The notes under the pieces were generated by a model. The model was not told the origin of the DNA, did no database searches, and saw only the letters and a program-made list of their open reading frames with translations. The translations under genes and the position numbers were made by a program. This document shows, piece by piece, positions 49,537-62,239 of a DNA stretch of 64,000 nucleotides; positions within the stretch are counted from its first letter, which is position 1; each line of letters starts with the position of its first letter. Source of the stretch: Alentia gelatinosa. Lineage: Eukaryota; Annelida; Polychaeta; Phyllodocida; Polynoidae. The stretch lies in contig OX465584.1 of the NCBI GenBank assembly GCA_950022655.1, positions 49,396,723-49,460,722 of the forward strand, read 5' to 3'.

Positions 49537-52205
49537 GAGTTTGTAATCACGTAATGTGATACATAAATATTTTGTTCAATTTAATTGAAATATCTGATCT
49601 ACATTCTGTAAAAATTTCATGAACATTGCTCTATTATTACTTTCTTAAAACATTTTTGTAAATATTTTAACAATGATGCCTCTAGGCATCATGCGTCACA
49701 ATAAATAAACTTTAGTGTGGTGATGCCTCCAGGCCATGTTGGGGCGTGTCAGAGTGTATCAGACCGTATCGCAGTCCCTTGCAAAGTCCACTCTCACATG
49801 CTTCAGCTTCAGCTAAGACACCCCTTTGGGGTGTCGTCCGTTTGCGAGCCTTTGAGACGACCTAGGACAGTGTGGACGAGGTCTCTCCATTGGACGAGTT
49901 TCTTGTTGAACGAGACTTTCTCGTGTCAGCTCTCTCGTATCGTACGGGGTTCGTCGCTGGATGAACGAGACACTTGTTGAACGAGACTGGCTGGACGACC
50001 CCCGTACGAGCTTTCAAAGTCTCGTTCGTATGATGTTAAACAGACCCCTGGGGCTCACCGGAAACTTCTGGTTTGCACTATGGCCTATGGGAACTTGTGC
50101 CGGGCCATCTCGACGTGGCTCACCGGGATATTCATTCTTCCAACAGTCACAGTGAGAGCATGAGTTCAATAAAATACATGGAAATCGCCGAAGATAAACT
50201 GTTGTGAACATGATTGTGTGATGAATGTTTTGGTTTTTTTTAATAAAACTTTATTCCCTTCTCTTTTTACAACCGTGAATTATGGGAAGGTGTACAAGTA
50301 TAAATATATAGGCGTCTATGTGTGCCATTTTTCAATATTTGAAGGTATATAGGAATAGGGAAACCAAGAGAAAGTCAAAGTCGGCGCACCAGGGCCACCC
50401 CGCGGCTGCACCGGGGCTGCATGAGGAGCCCATAGCGGAAAAATCATAGCAGGCCTTTGCAGACCTGGGGCAATGGGATACCACCGGGACACCACCAGGA
50501 TGACTGCAAAGCACCAAAATGGGCTTGGCTGGTACCCGCCTGTATTTAAAACGATATCAGGCAGGTATTGCCAGCTGGATGCAGCACTGGCAGTGGTTGA
50601 ATGCTGGTGTAGCGTTCCCTCTAGTCGCTGAAAGTGTATTACCACTTTCCGCGATCGACAGCCGACTAGAGGTTCCGAGACTTCAGTCGCTACCATGTAC
50701 TTACCGTGCTAATACAGGTGGGTTCGGCTTTACCCGCTGGAAAGGGGAGGGAGATACTAGATCTACCAACTACCGCTTAACTACGAAGACAAAACCAGAC
50801 TGCGGACTGTTTCAGTTAACCGATCTTTTATTACAGTAAGACTTTACAATACGTTAGTGCTCCAGGGCACCAACTAGCGTGGGAAGAGATACTGGTCTCT
50901 TCCACGTTGAAAGGTGCTACAACACAACCTAACCAACACGTAAGGCTTCAGACGTTCACTCCGTAAAGAGGCACTGCGAGAAGTCCTGTCAACCCGCTGT
51001 GGACTCAGCCTTATATAGTGGCTGAGTTACGTAATGCGGGCGAACCCGTAGTATTTGCATACCGCGGGTCCGCCGGCCATACCGCACAGCAGGGATCGGC
51101 ACTCGCGCCACCTAGTTCTAAAGTGAAACAACGCTGCTCGACTGCCCTGACCCCTACACTGGTATTGGAGTCTATCATAGGAAGTACCCAACAGACCCAA
51201 AACCAGCGCACTTTTCAAAAGCCAACTGACATCGCACTTGCTGCGATGTGGTTATCACGAGCAATAAACTCTAGTGGGATATAAAACTGATACAATTCGA
51301 TAAGAGGAGGTAAATACAACTAATTACATGAGGTAATAGCTGAAATATTGATTGAAAACAAACTTTGGTGAATTTGACAGGTGCTTGAGCGATAATAGGG
51401 GCCGCAGCAACTTGATAATCTATTAAGACACTGCATATTGCTCAGGGATCGACTGCCATTATGGTTTGAATACTTAACAACAGAGAAAACATTGGGATGC
51501 TTCATTTACCATCTAGATATCTGCATCAGACACGCCTGCCTAGTTGTTTATTTAATGTCCCCGAGGTTACCAAAATCAGGCATATTCATCGGGCTATCCC
51601 TGTAGGTATTTTGCTACCATGCCCCCTAATGGCTACCCGTGGAACCAGCGTACAAAACGGGCCAGCCTGGGATAGGGTTCGATCCCTAGCCGACCCTCCC
51701 GGTATCCCGGTGCGCCACCCCATGCCCCCACTGTAATCGAGGTGCACCATAGCACACGTTAGGAGACAGCAACCTACCTCAAAATGACAAGGCGAGTAAA
51801 CCAAAAGTCGTAAAAAGTGTGTCTCAATGCACCGGGAGGGGGCCACGGTGTGACATACCTGTACTGCTCGGACTGCCAGGAAACAGGTGTTAACGTAGCA
51901 TTAGGAGATCACCGCAGGACGTCGGGCGGCACTGCTCCATCACATTAGTGTCTAGGTCCAAGTCATTCGCTGACATCGGATGATCGCCGCAAATCATAGA
52001 GTCAATAGAGCACTAACTTGATGACCATCTGAGATCTTACACTTTGATCAGCATATGTAACTTTAAACATGTACACAAACATACACGCACATCCAAGACA
52101 AAATCAACCAGCGCTGAATTTGTCGGCGAAGAATGTGTTGGTCGGCGGTGATAAATAATGCCAAACATTGGTGCATAGACCAGTCTACATCTATCTCTTA
52201 AAAGA
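49537..52205. other. Repeat-rich intergenic sequence
   Basis: No gene was recognised. Around 50700-51120 is a segment related to about 53930-54400 (see that entry). A GGTTCGATCCC box near 51669 may mark a tRNA-derived SINE. GATGCCTCTAGGCATC at 49674 is a small palindrome. Confidence 0.4.
50700..51120. repeat. Dispersed repeat related to 53930-54400
   Basis: TCCTGTCAACCCGCTGTGGA, then ACTCAGCC, a TATATAG step and GGCTGAGTTACGTAATGCGG corresponds to CCTGTTGACCTACTGTGAAC, GCTGAGTATAATTATACACC and CAGCGTTACGTAATCCCGG at 54277-54345. Both carry a hairpin around the TA-rich step. They look like two diverged members of one non-autonomous element family. Confidence 0.45.
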
Positions 52206-52449
52206 AATCTGGGAGCTGTTTCAAAAGTCGGGAGGGTGTTAAACAAGAGTACTCACCGCCAAAACGAGAGCGAACAAAGGCACTTGAAGCGTCGCTGTCG
52301 AGGTAGAGGTGCCGCTCGCTATTGGGTATTGGTACCGTTTTTGCTGCTGCTTTGATTCAAAGTGATGCTTGCTGTTGCTGGCCTCTCAATTTGAAATGCG
52401 ACGTGCCGCTGGCGAGACTTCACTCGAGTTTTGAAACAGCTCCCAGATT
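52206..52449. repeat. MITE with GGGAGCTGTTTCAAAA ends, copy 1
   Basis: Inverted ends GGGAGCTGTTTCAAAAGTC and GAGTTTTGAAACAGCTCCC enclose about 195 bp (GGCACTTGAAGCGTCGCTGT and others) shared with 61991-62239. The bases just outside are AATCT on the left and AGATT on the right, themselves inverted. Confidence 0.85.
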
Positions 52450-52869
52450 CCACTTACAGATCTTGGATGAAAAGTCTTGCTGTGTCGGTGGCTGCAGGTG
52501 CCAACAGGGTCGGATTTTTGAAACCTGCTAAATTACGCTTTCTTCCTGGGATCAGACACTCAAAAAATAATTTTAGAATACTACTTCTTTTTATATTTCA
52601 CATTAGTCTCCTACAACATACCTTCCAGAAAAACATTATTCCAACAAAATCAGACGAATGGTTCAGATTTGAGAGCCTTTTGAAATTGTGTATAATACTG
52701 CATGTCGTCCAGCCCCCTAAAATATTAGAAATTTCATGAAACGTTATAAAAGCTTATAATTTGAGAAAAACAAATATTATATGGTGACATATGTCATATT
52801 TGACCCAAAACACCTCTATCACATATCAGATTTGAAACAAAAGCTCTGAGCCATATTTGGGTTTGGGCC

Positions 52870-53450
52870 AGGCAGGGGTGTCGGACAACACTTGGGGTGT
52901 CGGACAACACCTTTTTAAAACTACTCAGAACAATGAATAAAATAAAATCAGTAACTATAATCCTTTTTATTCTTAATGAAATGATAGAAAGCTATGTTTT
53001 TCAAAGCAAATCCCTCAATTACTGATAAGAAACAACCCCAAAATCAGGATTTATATCAGAGCGTGTTGTCCGACACCCCGGGGTGTCGGACAACTTGTTT
53101 TCAGTTTTTGAATCACAAAAAGTACATTTTTTTATCCAGGAAGAAAGTAAACTGGGTATTTAAAAGTGGTAGGAATACTTAACATATACAGGGGTATTTG
53201 TTATTCTATTATGATTATTATTTCTTCTAGACATCTTTTAACAGGGGTGTTGTCCAACACCCCATTTTTTGGAAAAAATATCATCATGGAATCACAATGT
53301 TTTAATATCAGAATGGATAATCTGATTGTGTTGAAACTTTCAGGTCTCACAGTCAGGATATTGGTCAACATTTTACAATAAAGAAATGTTAATTTCTCAT
53401 TGTATATCTCATTAGTACAATCCTCTCAAAATTGGGGTGTCGGACAACAT
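52870..53450. repeat. Spaced GGGGTGTCGGACAAC motifs
   Basis: GGGGTGTCGGACAAC or its complement occurs at 52875, 52894, 53063 (inverted), 53079, 53244 (a near-palindromic variant) and 53433. The groups are 175-195 bp apart. The intervening AT-rich sequence is not obviously repeated. Confidence 0.75.
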
Positions 53451-53929
53451 GCTCTGTGGGGCTCTCAGTTGGAAAATTTAAAGGTCCTGGATAGTTTTGA
53501 CCATTTTGATATTTTTTCAAACTTTAACCAATTTTAAAAACTATATAGTCTACACTTCTCATGACATATGCTTTAAACAAGTTAATAGAAACTATTGGCT
53601 CAACATTGTGCCTGCAAGATTTTGAAAAAAAATGAAAACACTAGAAAATCTTAGTTTTTGTGGATTTTCGGAAGGAAAAATTCCTCAGAGCTATACAAAA
53701 CCCTGTGTTGGAATGAAAGACCACCTAAAGATGCACCAAAAAGTGCCATTTTTACATCGATGAGATACGTTTATACAACATTAGCCTTAAATAACCCTGT
53801 TTTCGGTAATTTAGCAGGTTTTAAAAATCCCACCCTGTAGAGTGTTTAAATGATTGTCATAGTGTGTCAGGAGCTCAGGGGTTCAGGCCAGAATTTCACT
53901 TATTGCTTAATACTTATGTGGTGGTCGCC

Positions 53930-54400
53930 GCCTGTCTATCAGGTTGGAAGACCCCAATCCAGAACACTAGTTCAAGGCAGGATCCCACCCTACGAACACT
54001 TACGCAGGTCAGTTCAGTTTTCGGTTGGTTTGCACGAACCTAGTCACACACAACACAACTCACGAGTTTAATAAACAGGAATGTTTATTAAGAATTACTT
54101 CCTGGAAAGAACTGGAAAATCTTTCCCACAAGTACCGTACCCCAGGACAGTGTGCCGGGTAGTGCTGGAGAGGCTAATCTAAAAGACTCGCCTAACCACC
54201 AGGAAGGTTACGAGAACCCGCCTACAAATATGAGGGTCCAAGGCACCGCTCTCAAGGAGAGACACACAAGGACAGCCTGTTGACCTACTGTGAACGCTGA
54301 GTATAATTATACACCCAGCGTTACGTAATCCCGGTCTCCACCGCGCCACTCTCGTGTGCGGCGTTGCCTGGAACCACTACACAGTAAGGATTGACTCTCC
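53930..54400. repeat. Dispersed repeat related to 50700-51120
   Basis: Non-coding, moderately GC-rich for the area. It shares with the other copy the ordered blocks around CCTGTTGACC and CAGCGTTACGTAATC. AATAAACAGGAATG at 54070 parallels TTTTATTACAG-like sequence in the other copy. No protein is encoded. Confidence 0.45.
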
Positions 54401-55740
54401 GCGCCATCTTCCGTAGAACGTCCGAACACTGCTGGATTCCCACCCCACTACACTTAGTACTTCATTGTATTAAAATTGATTCACTTACTGGCTATCAATA
54501 AATGATGCAGGTGGTGTTTGGAAAATAAAAGTTATTAACATGTAAATTACTGATACAATTTTATGGGTTGATAACGTGAGATATAAAATTATGAAGTACA
54601 GGCTCAAGTACAGTGGTTGAATTAAAATGGATACTATTAGATTCGTAGTGGTGGGTGGGTGGTAAAAGAGATAACAGTCTGTCATATTGGGGAAGAAGCA
54701 GGGTGTCAGGGTGTAAGTGTGCTCAGCTGACCTTGACCAATCACGCAATACTGAAATACCAATACCAAAATACTATCCCTCGACTGAATGTCACCCAAAC
54801 TCTTTTTATTCATTCATAATTGCACGCTTATTCATCAATGATAAACATACCATTTTCTCCTAGTTTTTGCTTGCATGCCCTAAATACATCATCTAGAGGT
54901 TAGAGTGGTCACATTGAAGTTTCAGTGTGCTTCCAGAAAACTATCCCTTTACTATCTGCATGCTGTTCACTGTGATAGTGAGAACAGAGCAGGGAGCCAG
55001 TGTCTCAGGGTCTTAGAGGTGTGCCCAGCTGACCATGACCAATCACTCAAGACCAAAATACCTCAAGACCCACTGGTGCTTGATCTGTTTGGATCCTAGA
55101 TCTGCAGTTGCAGAAATAGCAAGTTGACTGGGTGCAAGTGGGGTACAGAAAATTGTCAATAGACTGAATCTAACCCAAACCTTTTATTGTTATTAACTTA
55201 TAATTGCACGCTCATTCATCAATGATGAACATAATATTTGCTCCTAGTTTTAACATCTGGTATATTCTATGTACAGCGTTCCCACTGTACATGCAGTTAT
55301 TTTTAAGGCAGTGCTCCACTTCGCCGATTTTTGTTCTCCAGCCGTTCAAACCCTATAATCACTGTTGACTCGCATCTTGTCCACTGCTTGTCTCGTCGAA
55401 TTGTTGTCTTGCTTGCATCAGTTACAGGCCGATGTCAAGTTGGCAAAAGCGTGATCATATCTGGATTTCTGTCAGTTTACACATCTTTAGTATTCTAATG
55501 GCATTTAACATGCTCAATTTCACAGGATGTATTTTGAATCATAATCGTGTTCCGAAGCCTTACGCAGTATGTCAGGTTGTCTTAGTTTGATAGTAATACA
55601 ACTCGATTTTCTTTAGTGGAAACATATTTTTATATCACAATAATGTTTGAGATGGGGTATCGGTCATTCTTCACCGTATCCTATGCAGATTGGATACTTT
55701 TACTTAATAAGATGGAATTTTTATATTAGGCGTAGCATAA
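54401..55740. other. Intergenic sequence
   Basis: No gene was seen. Two related segments, each with AATTGCACGC(T)TATTCATCAA and CTGACC(T/A)TGACCAATCAC, lie near 54730-54850 and 55030-55235, suggesting a local duplication. Confidence 0.4.
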
Positions 55741-56435
55741 ATAGGTATATTTAGATAGATGGGGCGCGGTGCTGTATATAGGTATATAGGTGGTATATAG
55801 GTGGAGACCGGTTGTTATATATAGGTATATAGGTTGGGATGCGGTGTTATATATAGCTATATAGGTGGTATATGCGTGGGAATGGGGTATCATATTTACG
55901 TATATGCCAGGTATATAGGTGGGGAAGGGGTGTAATATATAGAGATATATGTGGTATATAGGTGGGGACGGGGTGTTACATATAGGTATATATATAGGTG
56001 GGGACCAGTCGTTTTCTCTTGACAGACTGGTGTGGGTGTCATATTTTTTTTTTTTTTTTTTATTGCACACAAATTCATCACAAGGATGGTCTTCCATTCA
56101 TGTTATATATGTGGGGACGAGGAGTAATATATAGAAATACATGTGGTATATAGGTGGGGGACATAGGGATATATAGGATATATATTAAGATATATAGGTG
56201 GGGACAGGGTGTTATATATTGGTATATAAGTGGTATATAGGTGGGGACAAGGTGTCATATATACATATACGTATGTATATATAGGTGGGGACCAGTCACA
56301 GACAGACTGGTGTGGGTGTCATATTTAGAGATATAGGTGGGGACAGGGTGTTATATATAGGTATATAAGTGGTATATAGGTGGGGATAGGGTGTCATATA
56401 TATATACGTATATATATATATATAGGTGGGGACCA
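55741..56435 (+). repeat. TATATAGGTGGGGA minisatellite
   Basis: Tandem, irregular units built from GGTATATAGGTGG and TATATAGGTGGGGAC. Within it GGGGACCAGTC...GACAGACTGGTGTGGGTGTCAT occurs about three times (near 55995, 56288, 56427). Confidence 0.85.
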
Positions 56436-57300
56436 GTCGCGGACAGACTGGTGTGGGTTGCGGACCGGGACTACGGTGCTGCCGCTGGTTCCCATCGAGT
56501 TGGTGCTGGTACCAGCAGAATATTGGATTGGAGCTGGTCCCCGGCAGTTGTAATGATGTGGTCCTGTACCCCCCAGTCCCTGCCTCTCCCCCACCTCCCA
56601 TTGCCTCTAGCCCATTGCCTACCACTACCACCACCACCGCTGTCCCTCACAGACCTGCCTCGCCACACACGTCAGCAGAGTGGACGTGGTAGCGCCGGAG
56701 CTGCTCCCTCATCCATGCCTCTGGAGGAGCACCTCAGACACCACAACCTGGAGTAAGCTCAGCCCTGCACGCCTGGAGCAGCGAGCAGCCAGCATGACCC
56801 CGGAACCACACAGCGGAGACACGGAGAGGCGGTCCCTCCAGGGTGCTAGCCCCAGAACCCTCCTCCTGCTACCCACCACCAACGCCGCATGGTCGCCTGC
56901 CGCCTGGATGGCATTCACAATGCTATCAGGCTAGAGCCAGCGGCAAAGGACACCAGTGTCAAGCCTGAGTGAGGAAGGGTGGGGACGGGGGGCTTCTACT
57001 GGTCCTCGCTGCTAGCTGCCTCCACGGATTGCTGACCAGACCAGTTGGCTCATTGCTAGCGGCAGATCTGCACTGGCAGCACCATTTTACCCTTTTCCTC
57101 CTCAGAGCCGTGTGGGGGAGTTCCTCCAGTGGCAGCATCCTTCGGCCACCATCCAGCACAGTTTAGCACGGATGTCTAGAAGGCTCTCTCTCTTTATGTG
57201 GAGCCCGCTACTGGAGCCTGGAGGAGGGACAGCGATATAACCTCCTCTTGCAGTTACAAGGCGAGATATACTGAGTGCCATACAGAGGCACCCACTCACA
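56436..57300. other. GC-rich segment, not identified
   Basis: Base composition is clearly more GC-rich than the surroundings. Overlapping open frames are Pro/Ser-rich on both strands and none shows a conserved domain. It may be the remains of a transposon or a CpG-rich region. Nothing can be assigned. Confidence 0.3.
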
Positions 57301-58410
57301 TCCTTCACATATTAACTACGACTTTGTATTTACCCAACCAGTGCAAGCAGCACTCTTTCATATATACACATACATAGATTACCATATGCCTTGAATTTCC
57401 TTGGATTTCTAACAAGACAGTACTTCACACCCTTTTGCATATCTGAGAAAACGAGCATGGAAGTAGAGTATGTACTGTGTTTTTCTCAGCAGTGAAAGCC
57501 CTGGATCTATAGACGCGTTGGAACGGACACCCCTGGTATTCTGCATTCGCAATACCCACGTATAAGGCGAACTGAGAGTTCGATGCTCTTCTTCAGCAGT
57601 TGGCAGAGGTTTCAGGTTGTCTGGACACTGTGCCACTGGATGAACACTCGGGTTATATCATCCCCTCACAGGCACCCCACTCACAGGCACCTGTCCAAGA
57701 TGCATTGATCTGTCTGTGATCGTTGATTGATTATTGGCTATTGATCTCGGCAATTAACAACTGGCATTGAGATATCTGAAATAGGAAACCAAGCATGAAG
57801 AAAGGTAAGTGAAGCAGAATTATAGTATTTTATCCACAGGAGTGCGAAGCTTTTTGGGTGGTGGATGTCACTCTTTGTATCACCCCTGGTATTTTTCCCC
57901 ATAGATTGGGAACTCATACTCAGCAAACATGGAGTATTGTAAAAGAAACTCAATGGGGGATGATGTCACAAACATTAGCCCATTAGTCAGTGGAGGAGAT
58001 GAAATAAAATCTGAACCGCATTCGATCCATAGAGCTTGTTCTACTGAAAACATGCCATTCATTATTGTTATAATCTCACTCAGCTTTGCCTCGTGAGATT
58101 TTTTCCTCCGCAACCAAAACTAATTGCATATTCTCGGTAGCTACGGATCTTGATGCCGTGCCTTTTTTATCATGAGCCTAAAGACAGGTTCGGTCAGGTT
58201 AAAGGCATAGCTTAGAGGGAACAGATCCATTGTTAGTTTATGAAGCATTTACCAGGTGGCCGACGGTATGAATCCCCCAATCGGGGAACATAATCTATAT
58301 TCTTGCCCTTTGTTCTTACTAAATTCAACTGGCTTTCTATGGTTTTACCATAGTAACCTTGTATCGCTGCATCTCTAGACCCATACAATATAGAGGAAAC
58401 CCATGAAAGT
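57301..58410. other. Intergenic sequence, no gene seen
   Basis: No supported coding region, RNA gene or clear repeat. Confidence 0.35.
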
Positions 58411-58672
58411 TTAGGGTCAGAGCTCGTATCCCATCGAGTTTGAATCGCGTAGTAATTCACAAGGCGAAGCCGCATGGATTATGTAGCAATGGGATTGAGC
58501 TCTGAACCTTAACTCGAGTGGGTTTCTGAATTTATCTCACACTTCACATTGACTAATGGGCTAACATTTGTGACAAAATCCCCCATTGAATATTTTTCCT
58601 AGATATCTCATGGGCGTTAGATACGAGTTCCCAATGTTAAGTCTATGGAGAAAAATATCTGGGGTGAGATGA
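58411..58672. repeat. Long-hairpin repeat, copy 4, with tail
   Basis: The arms TTAGGGTCAGAGCTCGTATCCCAT and ATGGGATTGAGCTCTGAACCTTAA face each other across an apex with GGCGAAGCC (near 58464). The tail runs TTTATCTCAC to GGGGTGAGATGATTA, with CAATGTTAAGTCTATGG inside. Confidence 0.65.
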
Positions 58673-60325
58673 TTAAAGATTAGACACAGGATATGGCATT
58701 TCTTACATGAAAGGCTCTACACGCATATGTTATCAAGGCTAGAACTGTGTAATTAGCTTATCATCACTCACTTACCTTTGCACCTACTTTATCACCTCCA
58801 GCAGTGAAGAGCACCTACTCGGGGGTAAAATGGCGGCCCCAGGGAACATAACCTATCTGACCTATGATTATGTTTGAAGACATTATTAAATTAAAGAGTT
58901 TACTCTTGAAATTTCTAAAAGGCTTGGAGACAAATAAAACCGGGCAACATGCCCTAAATGAATACGGGTTAGGTAGGAAGTACACCACATCCTTTACCCT
59001 TCTATGTTACAGTTTAGAGAGAGTGTGTATTATACACTGAATCCTTGGTATTTTTTTTAGAATAGTCATGGCCTTCCCTCCGTTTTTAACACTAACAAGG
59101 TAAATAGCAAAGGTTTTCTCTCACCTACTGTCATAACAATCTGCTGCTGTATGGTATATTCCTAACTCCGAGGTGCATACAAATACTTTTATCTGAACCC
59201 AGTATATATTGTATTTATTATTCAATTTTTTTCCGAGAAGAAGTACCACTTACACCCCCAGGGAAAAAGAAGGCACAACGCGGAGAAAGTTTTGCAACAA
59301 TTGTATTCATTATCCACCCTTCCCTGACAAGTTTTGTACCGATATTAGTTCATTTAGATACGCACTGTTTTTTCACTCTCATTTTCATAACTCAACGTGG
59401 TTTTTGCAGCCCGGAGCATAAGAATATCCCTATGCTCCGAGTGTGTAGATAGATACACGCTCCCCATGCGTTTTCTATGGACACTTTGTATTAGGTAGAT
59501 ATTAAAAGGTCATACGCACTGTTGTGATATGAGATACCACATATTGACGACTATGTATTGTTTTTAATGGATATAAAGTTTTACAAAAGAAACAAAAAAA
59601 TGAAAAATACAAAGGTGTGGGCAGGTAAAAGTTCACCAAATAGAAGTGTGAAGGGACCAAGTGCTCAAGTCATGTAAGGTGAGAGTGAGGTAAAGCACTC
59701 CAGCATTAAAATGACTAAGGGGGAACTGGGGACCGTTTTATTTCTTACGCCAACGAGAGTATAAGGTCCGAGGAGAGCTAGTACGAGGGTTCTGGTTTGG
59801 GTATTCAATATATCATGGGGCAGGACAGTTGTAGCCTACGATCCACTAGGTATCGTCCATTGACTTTATCCTCCCATATAAAGTCAATTAGGGTAGGATA
59901 TGAAAATCAGGCCGCAGAAGGTCTGATATCCGCCCCGATTTCGTTGCTGCGCAATAGCCAAAGATTCTAGTACATGTAGTCCTGCGAACGATTGAATTGC
60001 GGTTAATACCTTATAAGAAAACAATTGTATTGATGATCAGAAAATGAACATTAATATAAATGTATCCAGTTTGGAATAAAAGATTTGAAAAAAGAAGTTC
60101 TACTTAGGTTTTGGAAATATCCCATTGAAGTGGTGTTTGATACTCTGATTGTAATTATGTCATTTAAACTTGAGAACTAATATGTTTTAAACGGCAGACA
60201 CTTTACAGAAGATAAATGAATATCTATTACACTTTTTCCTGAAGAAAATTTCTGGATTTTATTCACTACATATATTTTTTGCTGATGTTAGAACTATTCT
60301 AAGTGTATCTAGTGTGTCCATATAT
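58673..60325. other. Intergenic sequence, no gene seen
   Basis: AT-rich. At 59868-59900 the TTTATCCTCCCATATAAAG and GGGTAGGATATGAAAA pieces look like a shrunken tail of the long-hairpin family. Nothing else is recognisable. Confidence 0.35.
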
Positions 60326-60478
60326 ACAGTGTCATACTGTAGACTGACCGTAGATTTACGGTACAATACTGTTTTTTATACCAAATATACGGTAGGAAAC
60401 TATAGATGAGATTGCGGTAATATACCGTCCATGTTTACGGTAGTATCCTGTATATTTTACTGAAATTCCTTACAGTGT
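60326..60478. repeat. Short MITE with ACGGTA motifs
   Basis: Ends ACAGTGTCATACTGTAG and CCTTACAGTGTA are inverted-like (CACTGTAAGGAATT read from the right). Inside, ACGGTA occurs four to five times. The right-end sequence CACTGTAAGGAATT also occurs at 39399. Confidence 0.5.
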
Positions 60479-61990
60479 AGTTCTGGCAAGTAGGTAACAT
60501 TCCATGGGGTTAACGACAGGATATCTAATTACAAGATAATGAAATGGGATTATCATGGAGTGTTCAATTGATTACCATCCTCTTATGGCAGCACATCTGT
60601 CGGTGAGGCAAAACATTCCGCCATAACTCAACGTGGTGCAGCGTCCATAGGTTTATGATGATAAACCCGCTGACAGATGACACAAAGCAGACTTGAGCGG
60701 TCAGGTGTGGGCACAGAGGCAGGTCGACCCTGCTTTCTGTCTCGTGGAATAGTGCATGATGTTGATTAAATCCAACCTTCCCGCTGTACCATGTTATACT
60801 CACCTGTGATCAGTTTACCATCAGTTGACGCCTAACGTGACGATAGCTGCTCTGTGCTGGATAGTGGTATAACAATAGTTGTTGCCACGCATACGAATCT
60901 GCCAGGGGCCTATTGAGTAATCTGCGCTGATACATGAAGGCTCTTTTCTGTGAACCAAGGAGACCCAGGAACGATGTGATGATAAAAAAGAAACTAATAA
61001 GTTTTGATCAAAGTCATCGCTCTTAATGAGTTTGATGCAGATCGCTCTTCATGAGTTTAATGCAGAGTGATATGAATGAGGCGACAGCCAGGTGAATATT
61101 ACGTAGCGTTCAAATGGATTGAAGAACAATAACTCTTTTTTTTTCTTCTTTTTTTTTAATTTTCGTTATTTATACTGTAAGGGCATCGGCTAACCGCCGG
61201 TATGATTTGCCCTTAATCAAATCTAGAGAAATCGGTCAGTAGACACAAAACTCAGTCCATTTTGTGTAACCCTATTTTAACTCTATATACTAATCAAGTC
61301 CTTATTTTGGCTTGAGGATACACCTCAAAAATTCAATATGAAAATAGATAGTCTCTGTAGATAAATAAAGTCTGTGTTTTCAGCTCCTGGTTTGACTCAT
61401 TTTATCACTATACATTCAAATGGTCTTAGACCAGTACATACATGTCATGAGTTTTGAATACAAAATAAAATAAGGGTAGTTCACCCAGCCAGAGGTGAAT
61501 CTCAATTCCAAGAGCCTCCTATCCTTTCCTTAACATGTTCTTCACACTTCGTTTTCTGGTTACATACATGTACTTAAATCTTTCAATCTTTAAATCTGAC
61601 TGAAACGGGTTGATTTCTGTAATTATCTCACCCCTGCGAACACTTAAAGAATGAATAACACACAGGATATAGACCATGAAGAATGAACTGCAATACTATT
61701 AAGGGCATGGAGAATGAGTTCCCAATGTTAAGTATGTGGGTCAAAAATACCAGGGGTGAAAATTTATTCAACACCATTGGCCAGGACCGTCTTAGCGAGT
61801 TAAAGAGTTAGAATATTATCAAACAATAGCCCTCATACGAGATCTCCTTGTACCTTGTACTTTCATGAGCAGCAGTATATCTATATAAGTTGCAGAGTCG
61901 TCGTAAGATAATATCAAGGTGTTTACTGAATTCATACATATGCTTAGATATACATTTTAGCCTATTTCATTTAGGTTTTTTACACAAAAC
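60479..61990. other. Intergenic sequence
   Basis: No gene. At 61627-61762 ATTATCTCACCCC, CCCAATGTTAAGTATGTGG and CCAGGGGTGAAAATTTA form another tail copy of the long-hairpin family. T-rich tracts lie near 61135-61160. Confidence 0.4.
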
Positions 61991-62239
61991 AAGAACAGGG
62001 AGCTGTTTCAAAGGTCCGGAGGGTGCTACACGAGAATACTCATCGCCAAAACGAGAGCTAACAATGGCACTTGAAGCATCGCTGTCGAGGTGTAGGTGCC
62101 GCTCACTATTGGGTATTGGTAGCGGTTTTGGTTCTGCTTTGATTCAAAATGCCGCTCGCTGTTGCGGCCTCCCGCTTTCAAAATGTGACGTGCCGCTGGC
62201 GAGACCTCACTCGACTTTTGAAACAGCTCCCTGTTCTTC
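61991..62239. repeat. MITE with GGGAGCTGTTTCAAAA ends, copy 2
   Basis: The same ends and interior as 52206-52449 (CCAAAACGAGAGC, GCGACGTGCCGCTGGCGAGA-type blocks). The outer bases are AAGAACA on the left and TGTTCTT on the right, again inverted to each other. Confidence 0.85.

Noticed and set aside
49260..49550. Repetitive Ser/Pro/His/Leu frame of 96 codons
   Set aside because: Translation of the 14-bp minisatellite; no start context or flanking exon.
49152..49550. CRISPR-like array
   Set aside because: The repeat is a 14-bp direct tandem minisatellite with no spacers, in animal DNA.
56391..57166. Overlapping Pro/Ser-rich frames on both strands in a GC-rich patch
   Set aside because: Both strands are open because of base composition; no conserved motif on either.
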